Source: Shewanella marina JCM 15074 (lineage in GTDB: Bacteria; Pseudomonadota; Gammaproteobacteria; Enterobacterales; Shewanellaceae). Taken from it: a stretch of 35,715 bases of DNA. Below, piece by piece: positions 25,194 to 34,978 of the stretch. Below the pieces are notes generated by a model. It was not told where the DNA came from, did no database searches, and worked only from the letters and a program-made list of their open reading frames with translations. The stretch covers positions 1-35,715 of the forward strand of contig NZ_BALM01000037.1 in the NCBI RefSeq assembly GCF_000614975.1, written 5' to 3'. Position numbers and translations under genes: made by a program. Each line of letters starts with the position of its first letter. Position 1 is the first letter of the stretch.

Positions 25194-27466
25194 ATGAGTG
25201 ATGCGATTGATTTAAGTCTTGATGGCGTCGAGCAAATGCCGCTACGACGTTTTACTGAAGAGGCTTATCTTAATTATTCCATGTATGTCATTATGGATCG
25301 GGCTTTGCCCCATATTGGTGACGGTTTAAAACCCGTTCAACGCCGTATTATTTATGCGATGAGTGAGCTAGGGCTTTCTGCTAATGCTAAATATAAAAAG
25401 TCGGCTCGTACCGTAGGTGACGTATTAGGTAAATATCATCCTCATGGTGATAGTGCGTGTTATGAAGCAATGGTGTTAATGGCACAGCCATTTTCATACC
25501 GTTATCCGTTAGTAGATGGTCAAGGTAACTGGGGTGCACCAGATGATCCTAAGTCATTTGCGGCGATGCGTTATACCGAAGCTAAATTGTCTAAATTTGC
25601 TGAAGTACTGTTATCGGAATTGGGCCATGGCACCGTTGATTGGGGCGTTAACTTTGATGGCACCATGAAAGAGCCATTAGTACTGCCATCACGCTTACCT
25701 CATATTTTACTTAACGGTATTACGGGTATTGCAGTGGGGATGGCAACTGATATTCCACCGCATAACGTCAGAGAGTTAGTGTCTGCTTGTGTTGAGTTAT
25801 TAGATAACCCTAAAGCAGAACTTGAACAAATTATGGCGTTTGTTCCTGCTCCTGACTATCCAACTGCTGCTGAAATTATTACGCCTAAGTCTGATATCGC
25901 CAAGATTTACCAAACAGGTCGTGGCTCAATCAAAATGCGTGCAGTTTATACCATTGAAAATGGTGAAATTGTCATTACAGCGCTGCCACATCAAGCCAGT
26001 AGCGGCAAGATTCTAGAGCAAATGGCTGCACAAATGCAGACCAAGAAATTGCCGATGGTGTCTGATTTACGCGATGAGTCTGATCATGAAAATCCAGTAC
26101 GTTTGATTGTCGTACCACGTTCTAATCGGGTTGATTGTGATCAACTGATGGGGCATCTGTTTGCGACGACTGATTTAGAAAAAAGTTACCGCGTTAACTT
26201 GAACGTATTGGGATTAGATGGTCGTCCACAAGTTAAAGGGTTACTGCACCTATTAACTGAATGGTTAGAGTTTAGAACCCAAACGGTTCGCCGTCGTTTA
26301 GAACACAGATTAGATAAAGTATTAGCACGCTTACATATTTTAGATGCCTTAATGGTGGCATTTTTAAATATTGATGAAGTAATTGAGATTATTCGTTATA
26401 ACGATGAACCCAAAGCGGAGTTAATGCGTCGTTTTAATCTGTCTGATAAGCAAGCTGAAGCTATCTTAGAACTTAAGTTACGCCACTTAGCCAAACTTGA
26501 AGAGTTTAAGATTAAAGGTGAGCAAGACGAATTAGAAGCAGAACGAGATAAGCTACAGCAAATTCTTGGTTCTGAACGTCGTTTAAAAACCTTGATTAAG
26601 AAAGAGTTGATTAGAGATGGTGAAGCTTTTGGCGATGATCGTCGTAGTCCTCTGGTTGAACGAGGTGACTCAAAGGCATTAACCGAACAAGAGTTAACAC
26701 CTGCTGAAGCGGTAACCGTTGTACTATCAGATAAAGGTTGGGTGCGTTGTGCTAAAGGGCATGATATCGATCCAACCTCATTATCGTATAAATCGGGTGA
26801 CAGTTATCTCTGCTCTGCTATTGGTAGAAGTAATCAATTATCAGTCTTTTTAGATAGCTCTGGACGTGCATTTGCCACTGAAACTCATACTTTGCCATCG
26901 GCGAGAAGCAAGGTGAGCCAATTACAACTCGCTTTAATATCGCGCCGCAGCAAGTGATGGAGCATGTGTTACTGGGGGATGAGTCTCAGAATTACTTGTT
27001 AGCGAGTGATGCGGGTTATGGTTATATCTGTTCTTACAAAGATATGCTATCGCGTAATAAAGCGGGTAAAGCATTGTTGAGTCTACCTGCAAATGCCAAG
27101 TCATTAATGCCAAGATTGGTTGAGGCAGGGCAAGAGTCACTGATTATGGCCATTACTAATGAAGGCCGCATGCTGTTGTTCCCATTAGATGCCCTGCCGC
27201 AGCTTGCTAAAGGTAAAGGTAATAAGATTATTGGTATTCCAACGGAGCGTGCCAAAAATCGTGAAGAGTTATTAAGTCACCTTTATGTGGTGCCTGTTGA
27301 TAGTTCGGTAACTCTGTGGGCAGGTAAGCGCAAATTAACTCTAAAGCCGAGTGATCTAGCACATTATCGCGGTGAACGTGGTCGTCGAGGTTCTAAATTA
27401 CCTCGCGGTTTACAGCGTGTAGACAGTGTTGAAATTGGTGGTGATGATAGCCCCGCGATAATTTAA
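25194..27466 (+). pseudogene. parC: DNA topoisomerase IV subunit A ParC, frame broken by one base
   Basis: ParC is the DNA-cleaving subunit of topoisomerase IV. The breakage domain is intact, with the quinolone region GKYHPHGDSACYEA (Ser87 and Glu91, equal to E. coli Ser80 and Glu84, both wild type) and the catalytic Tyr127 in AAMRYTEA. The frame shifts near 26908: AGAAGCAAGGTGAG should read AGAAGCCAAGGTGAG (RSQGEP). Adding one C joins it to the C-terminal domain (NYLLASDAGYGYICSYKD, GERGRRGSKLPRGLQRVD) for 757 residues, versus 752 in E. coli. As written, the first part stops at 26957. Sequence error is likely, as in parE. Confidence 0.93.
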
Positions 27467-27477
27467 TTCTGACAAAT

Positions 27478-27512
27478 AAAAAATGCCGCGCTAATAAGTG
27501 CGGCATTTTTTT
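27478..27512. terminator. Bidirectional terminator between parC and bfd
   Basis: AAAAAATGCCGC (27478-27489) and GCGGCATTTTTT (27500-27511) form a 12-bp stem with T runs on both strands between convergent genes. Confidence 0.9.
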
Positions 27513-27524
27513 ATATACAATTTA

Positions 27525-27716
27525 TTATGCTACTTCGTAGAAATTATCACGCTCAGAAACTGCAGATTGAATAATTTTTGTGGCGAGTTGAGCGCATTTA
27601 CCACATTGATTCGCTACACCTAAGCGTTTTTTCACATCGCTCAGATTATTATCGCCAGACGCGATTGCTTGCTTGATTTGGCGATCTGTTACCGCGTTAC
27701 ATAAACAAACATACAT
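27525..27716 (-). CDS. bfd: Bacterioferritin-associated ferredoxin Bfd
   Basis: A 63-residue 2Fe-2S protein that reduces iron stored in bacterioferritin so that it can be released. The cluster ligands are Cys4 and Cys6 in YVCLC and Cys38 and Cys41 in QCGKC, the Bfd spacing. The length is typical (E. coli 64). A good Fur-box-like sequence lies 37 bases upstream, in agreement with iron-starvation induction in relatives. No bacterioferritin gene is adjacent, so it is a stand-alone gene closed by the terminator it shares with parC. Confidence 0.92.
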   Translation of the reverse strand: MYVCLCNAVTDRQIKQAIASGDNNLSDVKKRLGVANQCGKCAQLATKIIQSAVSERDNFYEVA

Positions 27717-27752
27717 AAATCAATGTTCCAGAATTATTTCAATAGCCAAAGT

Positions 27753-27771
27753 GTAAATGAGAATGGTTATT
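27753..27771 (-). promoter_or_regulatory. Candidate Fur box upstream of bfd
   Basis: The plus-strand 19-mer GTAAATGAGAATGGTTATT matches the classic Fur consensus GATAATGATAATCATTATC at 13 of 19 positions, centred about 45 bases upstream of the bfd start codon. Overlap with a possible -35 (TTTACA on the minus strand) would let Fur block transcription. It also lies close to the 3' end of the dehydrogenase gene, which is not affected by it. Confidence 0.55.
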
Positions 27772-27816
27772 AAAACCAGTTAAATTTACATTTAACTAAA
27801 GTAAATGTTACTAATG

Positions 27817-28741
27817 TTAATATCCCTTTTTAAAATCAACAAGATACTCTAGTGGTTGTTGTTGGGCATATTGCATATAGTTTTTAATAAATACTTCGAC
27901 AATCTGTTCCGGTAGCTTGGCGCCGCAATATGTGGGGTGATAGTGGCGTTTTCTAATTGCCAAATAGGGTGAACACTTGGCAGCGGCTCATTATTAAAGA
28001 CATCTAAAATGGCATGTTGCATTGGCTGTTGCATTAATTGCGCGTATAGCGCCTCTAAATCGAGTACATTGCCGCGTCCAAGATTAAATAAAATAGCGTC
28101 AGGTTTAAGTAATGACAGTCGTTGCTTATTGAGTATATTAGTGGTGGCTGCAGTATCAGGGAGGACGCTGGCGATAACATCCGCCAGTGGTAGATATTGA
28201 TCAATATTTGGCAATATATCCACATAATCAAATTCAGGCTTGCTTGACCGCTTTGATTAATGGCACTGACTTTCATCCCAAAATGGCGTGCAGTTAATGC
28301 CAAGTGTTGAGCGATTGAGCCTGTGCCTAATAACAATAAATGTTGACCTTTTAAGCTTTTAAAACTGCTTGGCTGCCATAGTGAATAGGTTTGTTGTTGC
28401 TTGTAGACTGAATGACTTCGATGGTGTGATAGCAGATAACCAAACAGGTATTCACTCATTAATGGCCCAAAAATACCGCGGATATTAGTCAGTTGATAGT
28501 CTTGCCGTGAGCGTGGTTTACAGAGCGCATCAACACCTGCAAATGTAGATTGTAACCAAGTTAATTTGTTTGCCATCGGCAGTAGTGGGGCAGCGAGTTT
28601 GGGCTCTGCTAGCCATATATTAGCCTCACAAATATGCTGTGGCTGCTCATCAACGATGGTTAGATTGGGCAATTGACATTGTTCGATGAGCTGCTGATAT
28701 TTTTGATTATCACTGGTGAGCAATAATAATTTATGGGTCAT
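27817..28741 (-). pseudogene. D-2-hydroxyacid dehydrogenase (GhrA-like), frame broken twice
   Basis: An NAD(P)-dependent 2-hydroxyacid dehydrogenase, probably reducing glyoxylate or hydroxypyruvate. The start MTHKLLLLTS (ATG at 28741), the nucleotide-binding LLLLGTGSIAQHLALTARHFG and the catalytic set (Arg in LFNLGRGNVLD, Glu in DVFNNEPLP, His in TPHIAAPS) are all present, but in three frames. One missing base near 28235 (GCCAAG read as GCAAG) separates the NAD domain from KPEFDYVDILPNIDQYL. A second near 27925 (TACCCGG read as TACCGG) shifts the end, which should read YPEQIVEVFIKNYMQYAQ and continue to a TAA at 27817. With both bases restored the protein has 308 residues, the normal family length. 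Confidence 0.85.
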
Positions 28742-28760
28742 CGCTATTCTCGTTATTATA

Positions 28761-28784
28761 AAAATGCCGCAATCATGCGGCATT
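28761..28784 (-). terminator. Terminator of the glycerophosphodiesterase gene
   Basis: On the minus strand AATGCCGCA and TGCGGCATT form a 9-bp stem with a 4-base loop followed by a T run (plus-strand AAAA at 28761-28764). It lies 18 bases after the gene and 20 bases before the dehydrogenase start, so the two genes are transcribed separately or only by read-through. Confidence 0.8.
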
Positions 28785-28802
28785 AGCTATTGAATACTTA
28801 GG

Positions 28803-29519
28803 TTATTCAAACCATCCGCTATAATCGATAGTATTTGGATTTTCTAGTGCTTTTTGAGCTCGGTCTGGATAGTTACTGAAGATACCATCAACCCCTAATG
28901 CTGCAAGTGCACAGACATCATCTGGATTATCAACGGTGTAAACGTAAACTTTAACACCTCTTTTATGTGCATCCTCAACCAGATTTTTGTTGATAAAGCT
29001 GATATCTAAATGGATAGAATAAGCATCTAGTTGCGAAGCAATACGAGCACCATCCAATGGTAAACTTGCGAGTAATGGTGCTACTTTAATTTCGGGATAT
29101 TGTTGTTTAACCTTGGCTAAATAAGGATGGTTAAAAGAAGATACAATAATCTTATCTGCTGGGTATTGGGCAATGATTGCTGGATATTGTTTTAAAAATA
29201 GATCAACACAACCCGTGCCTTTAAGTTCAATGTTTAAGACAACACGCCCAGCCACTCTCGCTAATAGCTGCATTAGTGTTGGAATGGGCTCACCATTAAC
29301 ACTTAAGCTTTCAATATAGTGTTTGTTGACTAAGTGTACGACCCCTTGACCGGTACTTATTTTTTCTAAGCGGCGGTCATGAAATACATACAGTTGGTCT
29401 TCAACGGCTTGTACATCAATTTCTATTGCAGGCGCGCCTAATGCAATCGCTCTATCCATTGCTACTAAGGTATTTTCAGGCGCATATCCACTTGCACCTC
29501 TATGAGCAAAAACTAGCAT
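28803..29519 (-). CDS. Glycerophosphodiester phosphodiesterase
   Basis: A 238-residue enzyme hydrolysing glycerophosphodiesters to glycerol-3-phosphate and an alcohol. Catalytic and metal residues are visible: His6-Arg7 in FAHRGASGYAPENT, Glu33 and Asp35 in AIEIDVQ, His47 in VFHDRRLEK and Glu in LNIELKGTG. It lacks a signal peptide, so it is cytoplasmic like UgpQ (247 residues) and not like periplasmic GlpQ. Its ATG lies one base after the mscM stop codon, so the two are translationally linked. It is the last gene of the rsgA-psd-mscM series and would recycle products of membrane phospholipid turnover. Confidence 0.9.
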   Translation of the reverse strand: MLVFAHRGASGYAPENTLVAMDRAIALGAPAIEIDVQAVEDQLYVFHDRRLEKISTGQGVVHLVNKHYIESLSVNGEPIPTLMQLLARVAGRVVLNIELKGTGCVDLFLKQYPAIIAQYPADKIIVSSFNHPYLAKVKQQYPEIKVAPLLASLPLDGARIASQLDAYSIHLDISFINKNLVEDAHKRGVKVYVYTVDNPDDVCALAALGVDGIFSNYPDRAQKALENPNTIDYSGWFE

Positions 29520-29520
29520 T

Positions 29521-32500
29521 TTAATTCCTTAACAGGGTTGGCGTTTCTTTATGCTGACCATTTTTTATCATAATTTCCATTTGAGGATATGCCATTACGA
29601 GATCATTTTCTCGAAGTTTTTTGGTTATACGCTTATGTAAGTCATGTTTTAAAGGCCAGCGAGCTGACATGTCTTTAGCATAAGCTCTTACTTCATAATC
29701 TTGGGTTGATGGTCCAAAACCCGCAAACCAAACCTCTGGTTCAGGGATATCGAGTGCATCTTGGCATTCTTGTACTGCTTGATAAAGTGCTGCTTCTACT
29801 TTGGCCGGATCTGAGTCTCGTGCCACTGAAATATAGATGATGACGCGAGTAATCGGGTCTGATAATGACCAGTTGACGAGCTGCTCTGTAATAAAGGCTT
29901 TATTGGGCACAATAATTTCTTTTCTATCCCAGTCAATAATGGTGGTCGCTCGTGTTTGGATTTTACTGACGGTACCTGTTAAATCTCTAATCGTGACGGT
30001 ATCACCAATACGAATTGGTTTTTCAAATAGAATAATAAGACCTGAAATAAAGTTAGCAAAGATCTCTTGCAAACCAAAGCCAAGGCCGACTGATAACGCA
30101 GCAATCAACCATTGTAATTTTGACCATTCAACCCCAAGCGTTGAGAAACCAATTAGCATACCGATAAATAACACTAAGTAGCGGCTTACTGTGGTAATCG
30201 CAAACCCCGTTCCTGGGCTGAGATCTAATCTTTGTAATAGCATTAACTCTAATAAACCAGGGAGGTTAGTGGCTATCATCATTGAAAAGCCAAAGATAAT
30301 CAGTCCTAATAATAATGATTTAATGGTGATAGGTACTAATTGTTCAATCCCATTAACGACACTATTACTGGTCCATAGGGTAATGCCATCCAAAAAGCTA
30401 AAGAGTGCAGTATGCGTTTGGCTCCAAAGGCCGATTAAACTGGCTAAAAATGCCAGTATTAATAGCGAACGTACCATACCTAATGATTGGCTTGACATGG
30501 TTTCAAGATCAACGATGGGCTCCTCATAGGTATCCATCATGTCTTGTGGATGGTTTAGTGTCTCGCCTTTTTCTCTTGCTGCAAGTCGCTCTGCTCGCTT
30601 GGCTTTGGCACGGTCAAATGCAATGCGGCGACGCTCAATCAACATCCAACGCTTGATTAATTGGTATAGCAGTAAAAATCCTAGCCCAAGCAAAATGGAT
30701 AACTGTTCCTGTAATAGCATTTGAAATGCGGTGAAGTAATAGCCTTGGAACGCTAAAACAGCACAAATAACAGGGATACCAATTAAGACCGCCCAGAGGA
30801 TCTTTTGTAATAACTTTTTGTTTTTATCATCAAGATGGTCATGGCGATATTGCTTAACCAGCATTAACAGGTCTTTATAGAATATGAATAATAAAATACA
30901 AAAAATAATGAATGCGCCACGACCGATACTGTTGCGGATTAATGATAGGTCGAGCACTTCAGTAAAGCCCATAATGCCGATAAGCGGCATGGTAATAATA
31001 ATGAGTTTATTGAGTCGTAATTGGGCATTTTTGACAATTTCCTCTGGGCGCTTGAAGTGGCCGATAAGGACACCTTGATTCTCACTGAGTAACTGCACAA
31101 AAAGTTTAAGTAGGTAGAGAAAACCCATACTCATAATCGCCATACCGATGGCTTGAGCAAAGTTAGTCGAAGCATCATAGAAAATTAAGCCCGCGATAAT
31201 GATAGGTAAGGGCTTAATTAAGGTATAAGCAATTGTGCTGATGATCGCTTTAAAAGTAAAAATGAATTTATCTTGGGTTACATTACCCACATAAGCTAAA
31301 TACTGCTGTAACGCTTTATTGTATTTGGGTGTGACTAAGTCTTGAGTCACTAGACAAAGTACAACTAATAATATCCACCATGACCAATAGCTTGATTGCT
31401 CATTAATGGCTTGGCTTATCTGTCCCCAAGGTGCTTGTTGAATTAACCACTGTGTACTGCGATGAAAATCTGTTAGCCATAATTTACTAATACTGGTGGC
31501 ATTTGGTACCCAAAATAGATGCTCACTCAGAGTATTTTTGAGGGTTAAGTATTGTTGGCTAAGCTGTTCATAGTTGACTTTTAGTTTAGCTAATTCGCTC
31601 AGATATTGATTATAACTTTGCTGTAATTGCTCTAATAGGTTCTTTTGTGAATGCAGTAATTTGCTGACCATTGCATTGCTATTACGATAGTGTTGTAGAT
31701 CTTGTTGGTTAGCCGCCTGCTGTTGCTCTATATGGTAACGAGCGAGTCTAGCGTCTGCTATCTGTGTTTGTAATAGTTCTTGATTCGGAGCTTTGGGCAG
31801 TGCTTGAAGCATTTGTAAAAAGCGTTCACCAAAGGCCGCATTCATCTTTACCCAAGTGATTTGCTCTTGAATATTAGAGAGTTGATTCGCTTGTTGTTGA
31901 TATTGTTGCTCAGCTTTTTCTTGCTGCAGTACGGCCTGATTTATCTTATGTGTTAACAGCTGTAGTTGTTCACCATAAGATTTATTTTCTTTACTGAGGC
32001 GTAGATTAAGCGGATCGCTTTCATTGCTATTGTCGAGCAGGTTTTGAGCCAATGTGTGAGTGGTTTGTTGTTGTCTTTGTAAGCTGATTTGTTGATTGAG
32101 ACGCTCAATCAGCTGCTCTTGTTGTGATAACTGTTTACGTACCAGCTGCAGCTGTAATTGGTTTAACTCCAAACGGCCATGGCTTGATGTTAGCTCAGCT
32201 TCTAGCGTTACAATGTTTTGATGATATAGCTTGCGCTGAGCTTGCTGGACTCGGCCTAGTGGCGTATCGACTGGCGCAAGTTCATTTTTAAGGTGCTTGT
32301 CATACACTTGGCGAGCAAGTTGGATCTCATTGGGAAGCTGTTTATGCCGATTAAGCATGCGAGTTATTTCTGCGCTTAACTCAGTTTCGCTTTGCTTGAG
32401 CTCTGATAATTGCAAATACGCCATGGATGCTTGCTGGTTAAGATCTTGTTCTTTATTCCAGCTTAATGGTGTTTTAGTCTGTTTAATTTGTTCCGTTAGA

Positions 32501-32721
32501 CTGCGCTTTTGTTTATCAAAATTTTTAATTTGTTGTTGATATTGCAGTTGGGCACTAATAAGCGACTGGATACTATCATTTAGATCAATGAGCTGTTGTT
32601 CTAAGGTTAGTTGGCCTGATTGTTGGCTGTTTAATCCTAAACGTTTATCTATCTGCAGTGGCGAGTTTGCCTGAGCAGTAAAACAAATAAGACATAAAAT
32701 GAAAGTAAGTAAACGCAGCAT
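29521..32721 (-). CDS. mscM: MscM/MscK-type large mechanosensitive channel protein
   Basis: A 1066-residue inner-membrane channel that opens under membrane tension to release solutes. It has a signal peptide (MLRLLTFILCLICFTAQA), a long Gln-rich coiled-coil periplasmic domain (~25-385), a block of about eight membrane helices (~430-800), and a C-terminal MscS core. The pore helix is SVGLGFGLQEIFANFISGL, followed by the beta domain (PIRIGDTVTIRDLTG) and the C-terminal vestibule domain. Position after psd equals that of mscM (yjeP) in E. coli, which decides between MscM (1107 residues) and MscK (1120). The ATG at 32721 is preferred over an in-frame TTG at 32739. It shares a one-base gap with the phosphodiesterase gene. 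Confidence 0.85.
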   Translation of the reverse strand: MLRLLTFILCLICFTAQANSPLQIDKRLGLNSQQSGQLTLEQQLIDLNDSIQSLISAQLQYQQQIKNFDKQKRSLTEQIKQTKTPLSWNKEQDLNQQASMAYLQLSELKQSETELSAEITRMLNRHKQLPNEIQLARQVYDKHLKNELAPVDTPLGRVQQAQRKLYHQNIVTLEAELTSSHGRLELNQLQLQLVRKQLSQQEQLIERLNQQISLQRQQQTTHTLAQNLLDNSNESDPLNLRLSKENKSYGEQLQLLTHKINQAVLQQEKAEQQYQQQANQLSNIQEQITWVKMNAAFGERFLQMLQALPKAPNQELLQTQIADARLARYHIEQQQAANQQDLQHYRNSNAMVSKLLHSQKNLLEQLQQSYNQYLSELAKLKVNYEQLSQQYLTLKNTLSEHLFWVPNATSISKLWLTDFHRSTQWLIQQAPWGQISQAINEQSSYWSWWILLVVLCLVTQDLVTPKYNKALQQYLAYVGNVTQDKFIFTFKAIISTIAYTLIKPLPIIIAGLIFYDASTNFAQAIGMAIMSMGFLYLLKLFVQLLSENQGVLIGHFKRPEEIVKNAQLRLNKLIIITMPLIGIMGFTEVLDLSLIRNSIGRGAFIIFCILLFIFYKDLLMLVKQYRHDHLDDKNKKLLQKILWAVLIGIPVICAVLAFQGYYFTAFQMLLQEQLSILLGLGFLLLYQLIKRWMLIERRRIAFDRAKAKRAERLAAREKGETLNHPQDMMDTYEEPIVDLETMSSQSLGMVRSLLILAFLASLIGLWSQTHTALFSFLDGITLWTSNSVVNGIEQLVPITIKSLLLGLIIFGFSMMIATNLPGLLELMLLQRLDLSPGTGFAITTVSRYLVLFIGMLIGFSTLGVEWSKLQWLIAALSVGLGFGLQEIFANFISGLIILFEKPIRIGDTVTIRDLTGTVSKIQTRATTIIDWDRKEIIVPNKAFITEQLVNWSLSDPITRVIIYISVARDSDPAKVEAALYQAVQECQDALDIPEPEVWFAGFGPSTQDYEVRAYAKDMSARWPLKHDLHKRITKKLRENDLVMAYPQMEIMIKNGQHKETPTLLRN

Positions 32722-32815
32722 AGTGTAAATAAGAAACAAAGAGATAGACGCGGCTATATTATAGAAAATATTGAGGTAATGATATGAAATCTGTACAGAT
32801 TAAAGGGGAGAAAGC

Positions 32816-32845
32816 GTGCCAGAACTTAAGATTAAGTTCTGGCAC
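32816..32845 (-). terminator. Perfect 14-bp hairpin after psd
   Basis: GTGCCAGAACTTAA (32816-32829) and TTAAGTTCTGGCAC (32832-32845) pair without mismatch, with a two-base loop. It lies 17 bases after the psd stop. A T run is weak on the minus strand, so it may attenuate rather than fully stop transcription between psd and mscM, or stabilise the mRNA end. Confidence 0.6.
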
Positions 32846-32861
32846 TTATTTTAGTGATGAG

Positions 32862-33722
32862 TTAATCAATTTTGGCAAAACGCTGACCCATACGAGTCAC
32901 TGTTTTTGGTGCTAGCTCATCTTCAAATTTTTCGATAGCATCTTTACCGAATAATAACACTACGGTACTGCCCAGCTTAAAGCGGCCCATTTCTTGGCCT
33001 TTTTCAAGCGTAATTGCATCACTACCTTCTGTTGGATAATCCCACGTAAAGACTTGCTTACCTGTTGGCGGAGTAATTGTGCCAGCCCAAACTGTTTCAA
33101 TACTTGCCACAATGGTCGCTCCTACAAGTACCATTGCCATTGGCCCTATTTCTGTTTCAAAAATAGTCACCACACGCTCGTTACGGGCGAAAAGTCCCGG
33201 TACATGCTGCGCTGTTAATGGATTTACGGAGAATAAGTCGCCTGGTACATAGGTCATTTTAGACAGTGTACCTTTAATTGGCATATGGATTCGGTGGTAA
33301 TCTTTAGGCGCTAAGTAAATAGTTGCGAAATCACCATCTTTGAAACGTTTCGCATCATCAAGTTGGTCACCTAATAATGCTAAAGCTGAATAGCTGTGAC
33401 CTTTAGCTTGGAAAATTTGGCCATCTTTTATTGGACCTAGTTGACTGACTGCGCCGTCAACAGGATGCACAATATAATCATCATCTTGGCAAATTGGACG
33501 CGCCCCAGGTTTTAACTCTCTAGTGAAAAAGTCGTTAAAGGTTGCATAAGAGGCTGGGTCACAGTTAAGTGCCTCTGACATATTGATTTTGTATTGTTTA
33601 ATAAACCAGTTAATGGCTGCCGTAGTCACTTTGCCTGCTTTTGCAGCGGCAAATTTACCCACCAAACGAGATAATAAATGTTTTGGCGTAATATATTGAA
33701 TGGCAATCTTAATTTTATCCAA
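32862..33722 (-). CDS. psd: Phosphatidylserine decarboxylase proenzyme
   Basis: A 286-residue membrane-associated proenzyme that converts phosphatidylserine to phosphatidylethanolamine. Self-cleavage at the LGST motif (residues 250-253, FKLGSTVVL) gives the pyruvoyl group from Ser252, as in E. coli Ser254. HPVDGAVSQLG and KDYHRIHMP contain the conserved Asp and His of the processing triad. Length fits the proteobacterial type (E. coli 322 has a longer tail). It follows rsgA by 35 bases and precedes mscM, the same order as in E. coli. Confidence 0.95.
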   Translation of the reverse strand: MDKIKIAIQYITPKHLLSRLVGKFAAAKAGKVTTAAINWFIKQYKINMSEALNCDPASYATFNDFFTRELKPGARPICQDDDYIVHPVDGAVSQLGPIKDGQIFQAKGHSYSALALLGDQLDDAKRFKDGDFATIYLAPKDYHRIHMPIKGTLSKMTYVPGDLFSVNPLTAQHVPGLFARNERVVTIFETEIGPMAMVLVGATIVASIETVWAGTITPPTGKQVFTWDYPTEGSDAITLEKGQEMGRFKLGSTVVLLFGKDAIEKFEDELAPKTVTRMGQRFAKID

Positions 33723-33757
33723 TGTATCTTCCCTTTTAAGGCAATGCAGTTAGCTTG

Positions 33758-34816
33758 TTAGTCGTTAATATTACTACGGAACTGACGCGCATGACGCTGT
33801 TCATCAAGGCTTGCAATAATACGATGATAGTTACTAAAACGATCTTCGCTAATCAAACCTTGTTGTTTTGCTGTTTGCAAAGCACAGCCTGGATCGTCTA
33901 AATGTTTGCAGTCTCTGAATTTACAAGTGCCAATAAAGTCTCTAAATTCAATAAAACACCAGCCCACACGATCCGCAGGTAAATGCCATAGAGCAAATTC
34001 TCGAACACCTGGTGAGTCAATTAAATCGCCACCACTAGGTAAGTGCAATAACTTTGCCGTAGTCGTTGTGTGCTGACCTAGGCCTGAGTTTGATGAAACG
34101 TCACCAGTGACTAACGCAGCTTGTGGCAACAATGCGTTAATTAATGATGATTTTCCAACGCCAGATTGACCCGCAAAAATACTGACTTTATTTTCCAATA
34201 AATGCTGTATTTCTTCAACGCCATCACCGGTTTTACTACTCACTTTATATACTGGATAACCAATATTTTGATAGCGCTGTAATGCTTCATCAACGATTTT
34301 AGTTTGTTCGTCATCAAGTAAGTCGATTTTATTGACGATAATAATCGGTGGAATACCTGTATCTTCAGCTGCGACGAGATATCTATCGATAATCTGTGTC
34401 GTAAACGAAGGTAATACTGAAGATACAATCAGTATTTGATCGATATTAGCGGCTATGATTTTTACACCATCATAAAGATCCGGGCGCGTTAATGTTGATT
34501 TTCGTGGGTGTACCGCTTCAACCACACCACCTATACCAGAGGTTTGCGTTTCATGGGCGAGGCGAACGATAACATTATCGCCTGTTACTAAACTGGCAAT
34601 TGTTCTTCTTATATTACAGCGAACAATTAAACCATCTTGAGTCTCAATATCAGCATGTTGGCCAAAACGAGAAATGACTTTTGCAGCTTGTTCTGCACCT
34701 AAGGTGTTATCTTGGATTTCTGGCAAATCTTGTTGTTCGTCGCTTCGACGTAAACGTTTTTCATGATTTGCGCGCATTCGGCGTAATTGGCCGTGGCTTA
34801 ATTTCTTTTTACTCAC
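33758..34816 (-). CDS. rsgA: Ribosome small-subunit-dependent GTPase RsgA
   Basis: A 352-residue circularly permuted GTPase that helps the last steps of 30S maturation. The G motifs are in permuted order: NKID at 162-165, GQSGVGKSS at 216-224 and DSPG at 267-270. An OB-fold precedes them, and a zinc site follows with Cys298, Cys303, His305 and Cys311 in CKFRDCKHLDDPGC. The GTG at 34816 is chosen, since it gives MSKKKLSHGQLRR, close to the E. coli start MSKNKLSKGQQRR; an in-frame TTG at 34837 lies further upstream. It diverges from orn and heads psd and mscM. Confidence 0.94.
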   Translation of the reverse strand: MSKKKLSHGQLRRMRANHEKRLRRSDEQQDLPEIQDNTLGAEQAAKVISRFGQHADIETQDGLIVRCNIRRTIASLVTGDNVIVRLAHETQTSGIGGVVEAVHPRKSTLTRPDLYDGVKIIAANIDQILIVSSVLPSFTTQIIDRYLVAAEDTGIPPIIIVNKIDLLDDEQTKIVDEALQRYQNIGYPVYKVSSKTGDGVEEIQHLLENKVSIFAGQSGVGKSSLINALLPQAALVTGDVSSNSGLGQHTTTTAKLLHLPSGGDLIDSPGVREFALWHLPADRVGWCFIEFRDFIGTCKFRDCKHLDDPGCALQTAKQQGLISEDRFSNYHRIIASLDEQRHARQFRSNIND

Positions 34817-34978
34817 AGACTCGTCTTCGTTAATCAAAGGTGATTTTGTGTGTTATCCCTAAATCAGTTCAATATATGTATTGCAGATGATTTAGGTATA
34901 ATAATAATGGCAGTATGATACACGGTCTTGAATGAAAAAGCCTAAGTTTAGGTAAATCCTTATTGTGGAGTGAAATAA

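Noticed and set aside
29837..32539. Several plus-strand frames of 60-114 codons opposite mscM
   Set aside because: They are antisense shadows of the intact 1066-codon mscM gene, with no ribosome sites or recognisable products.
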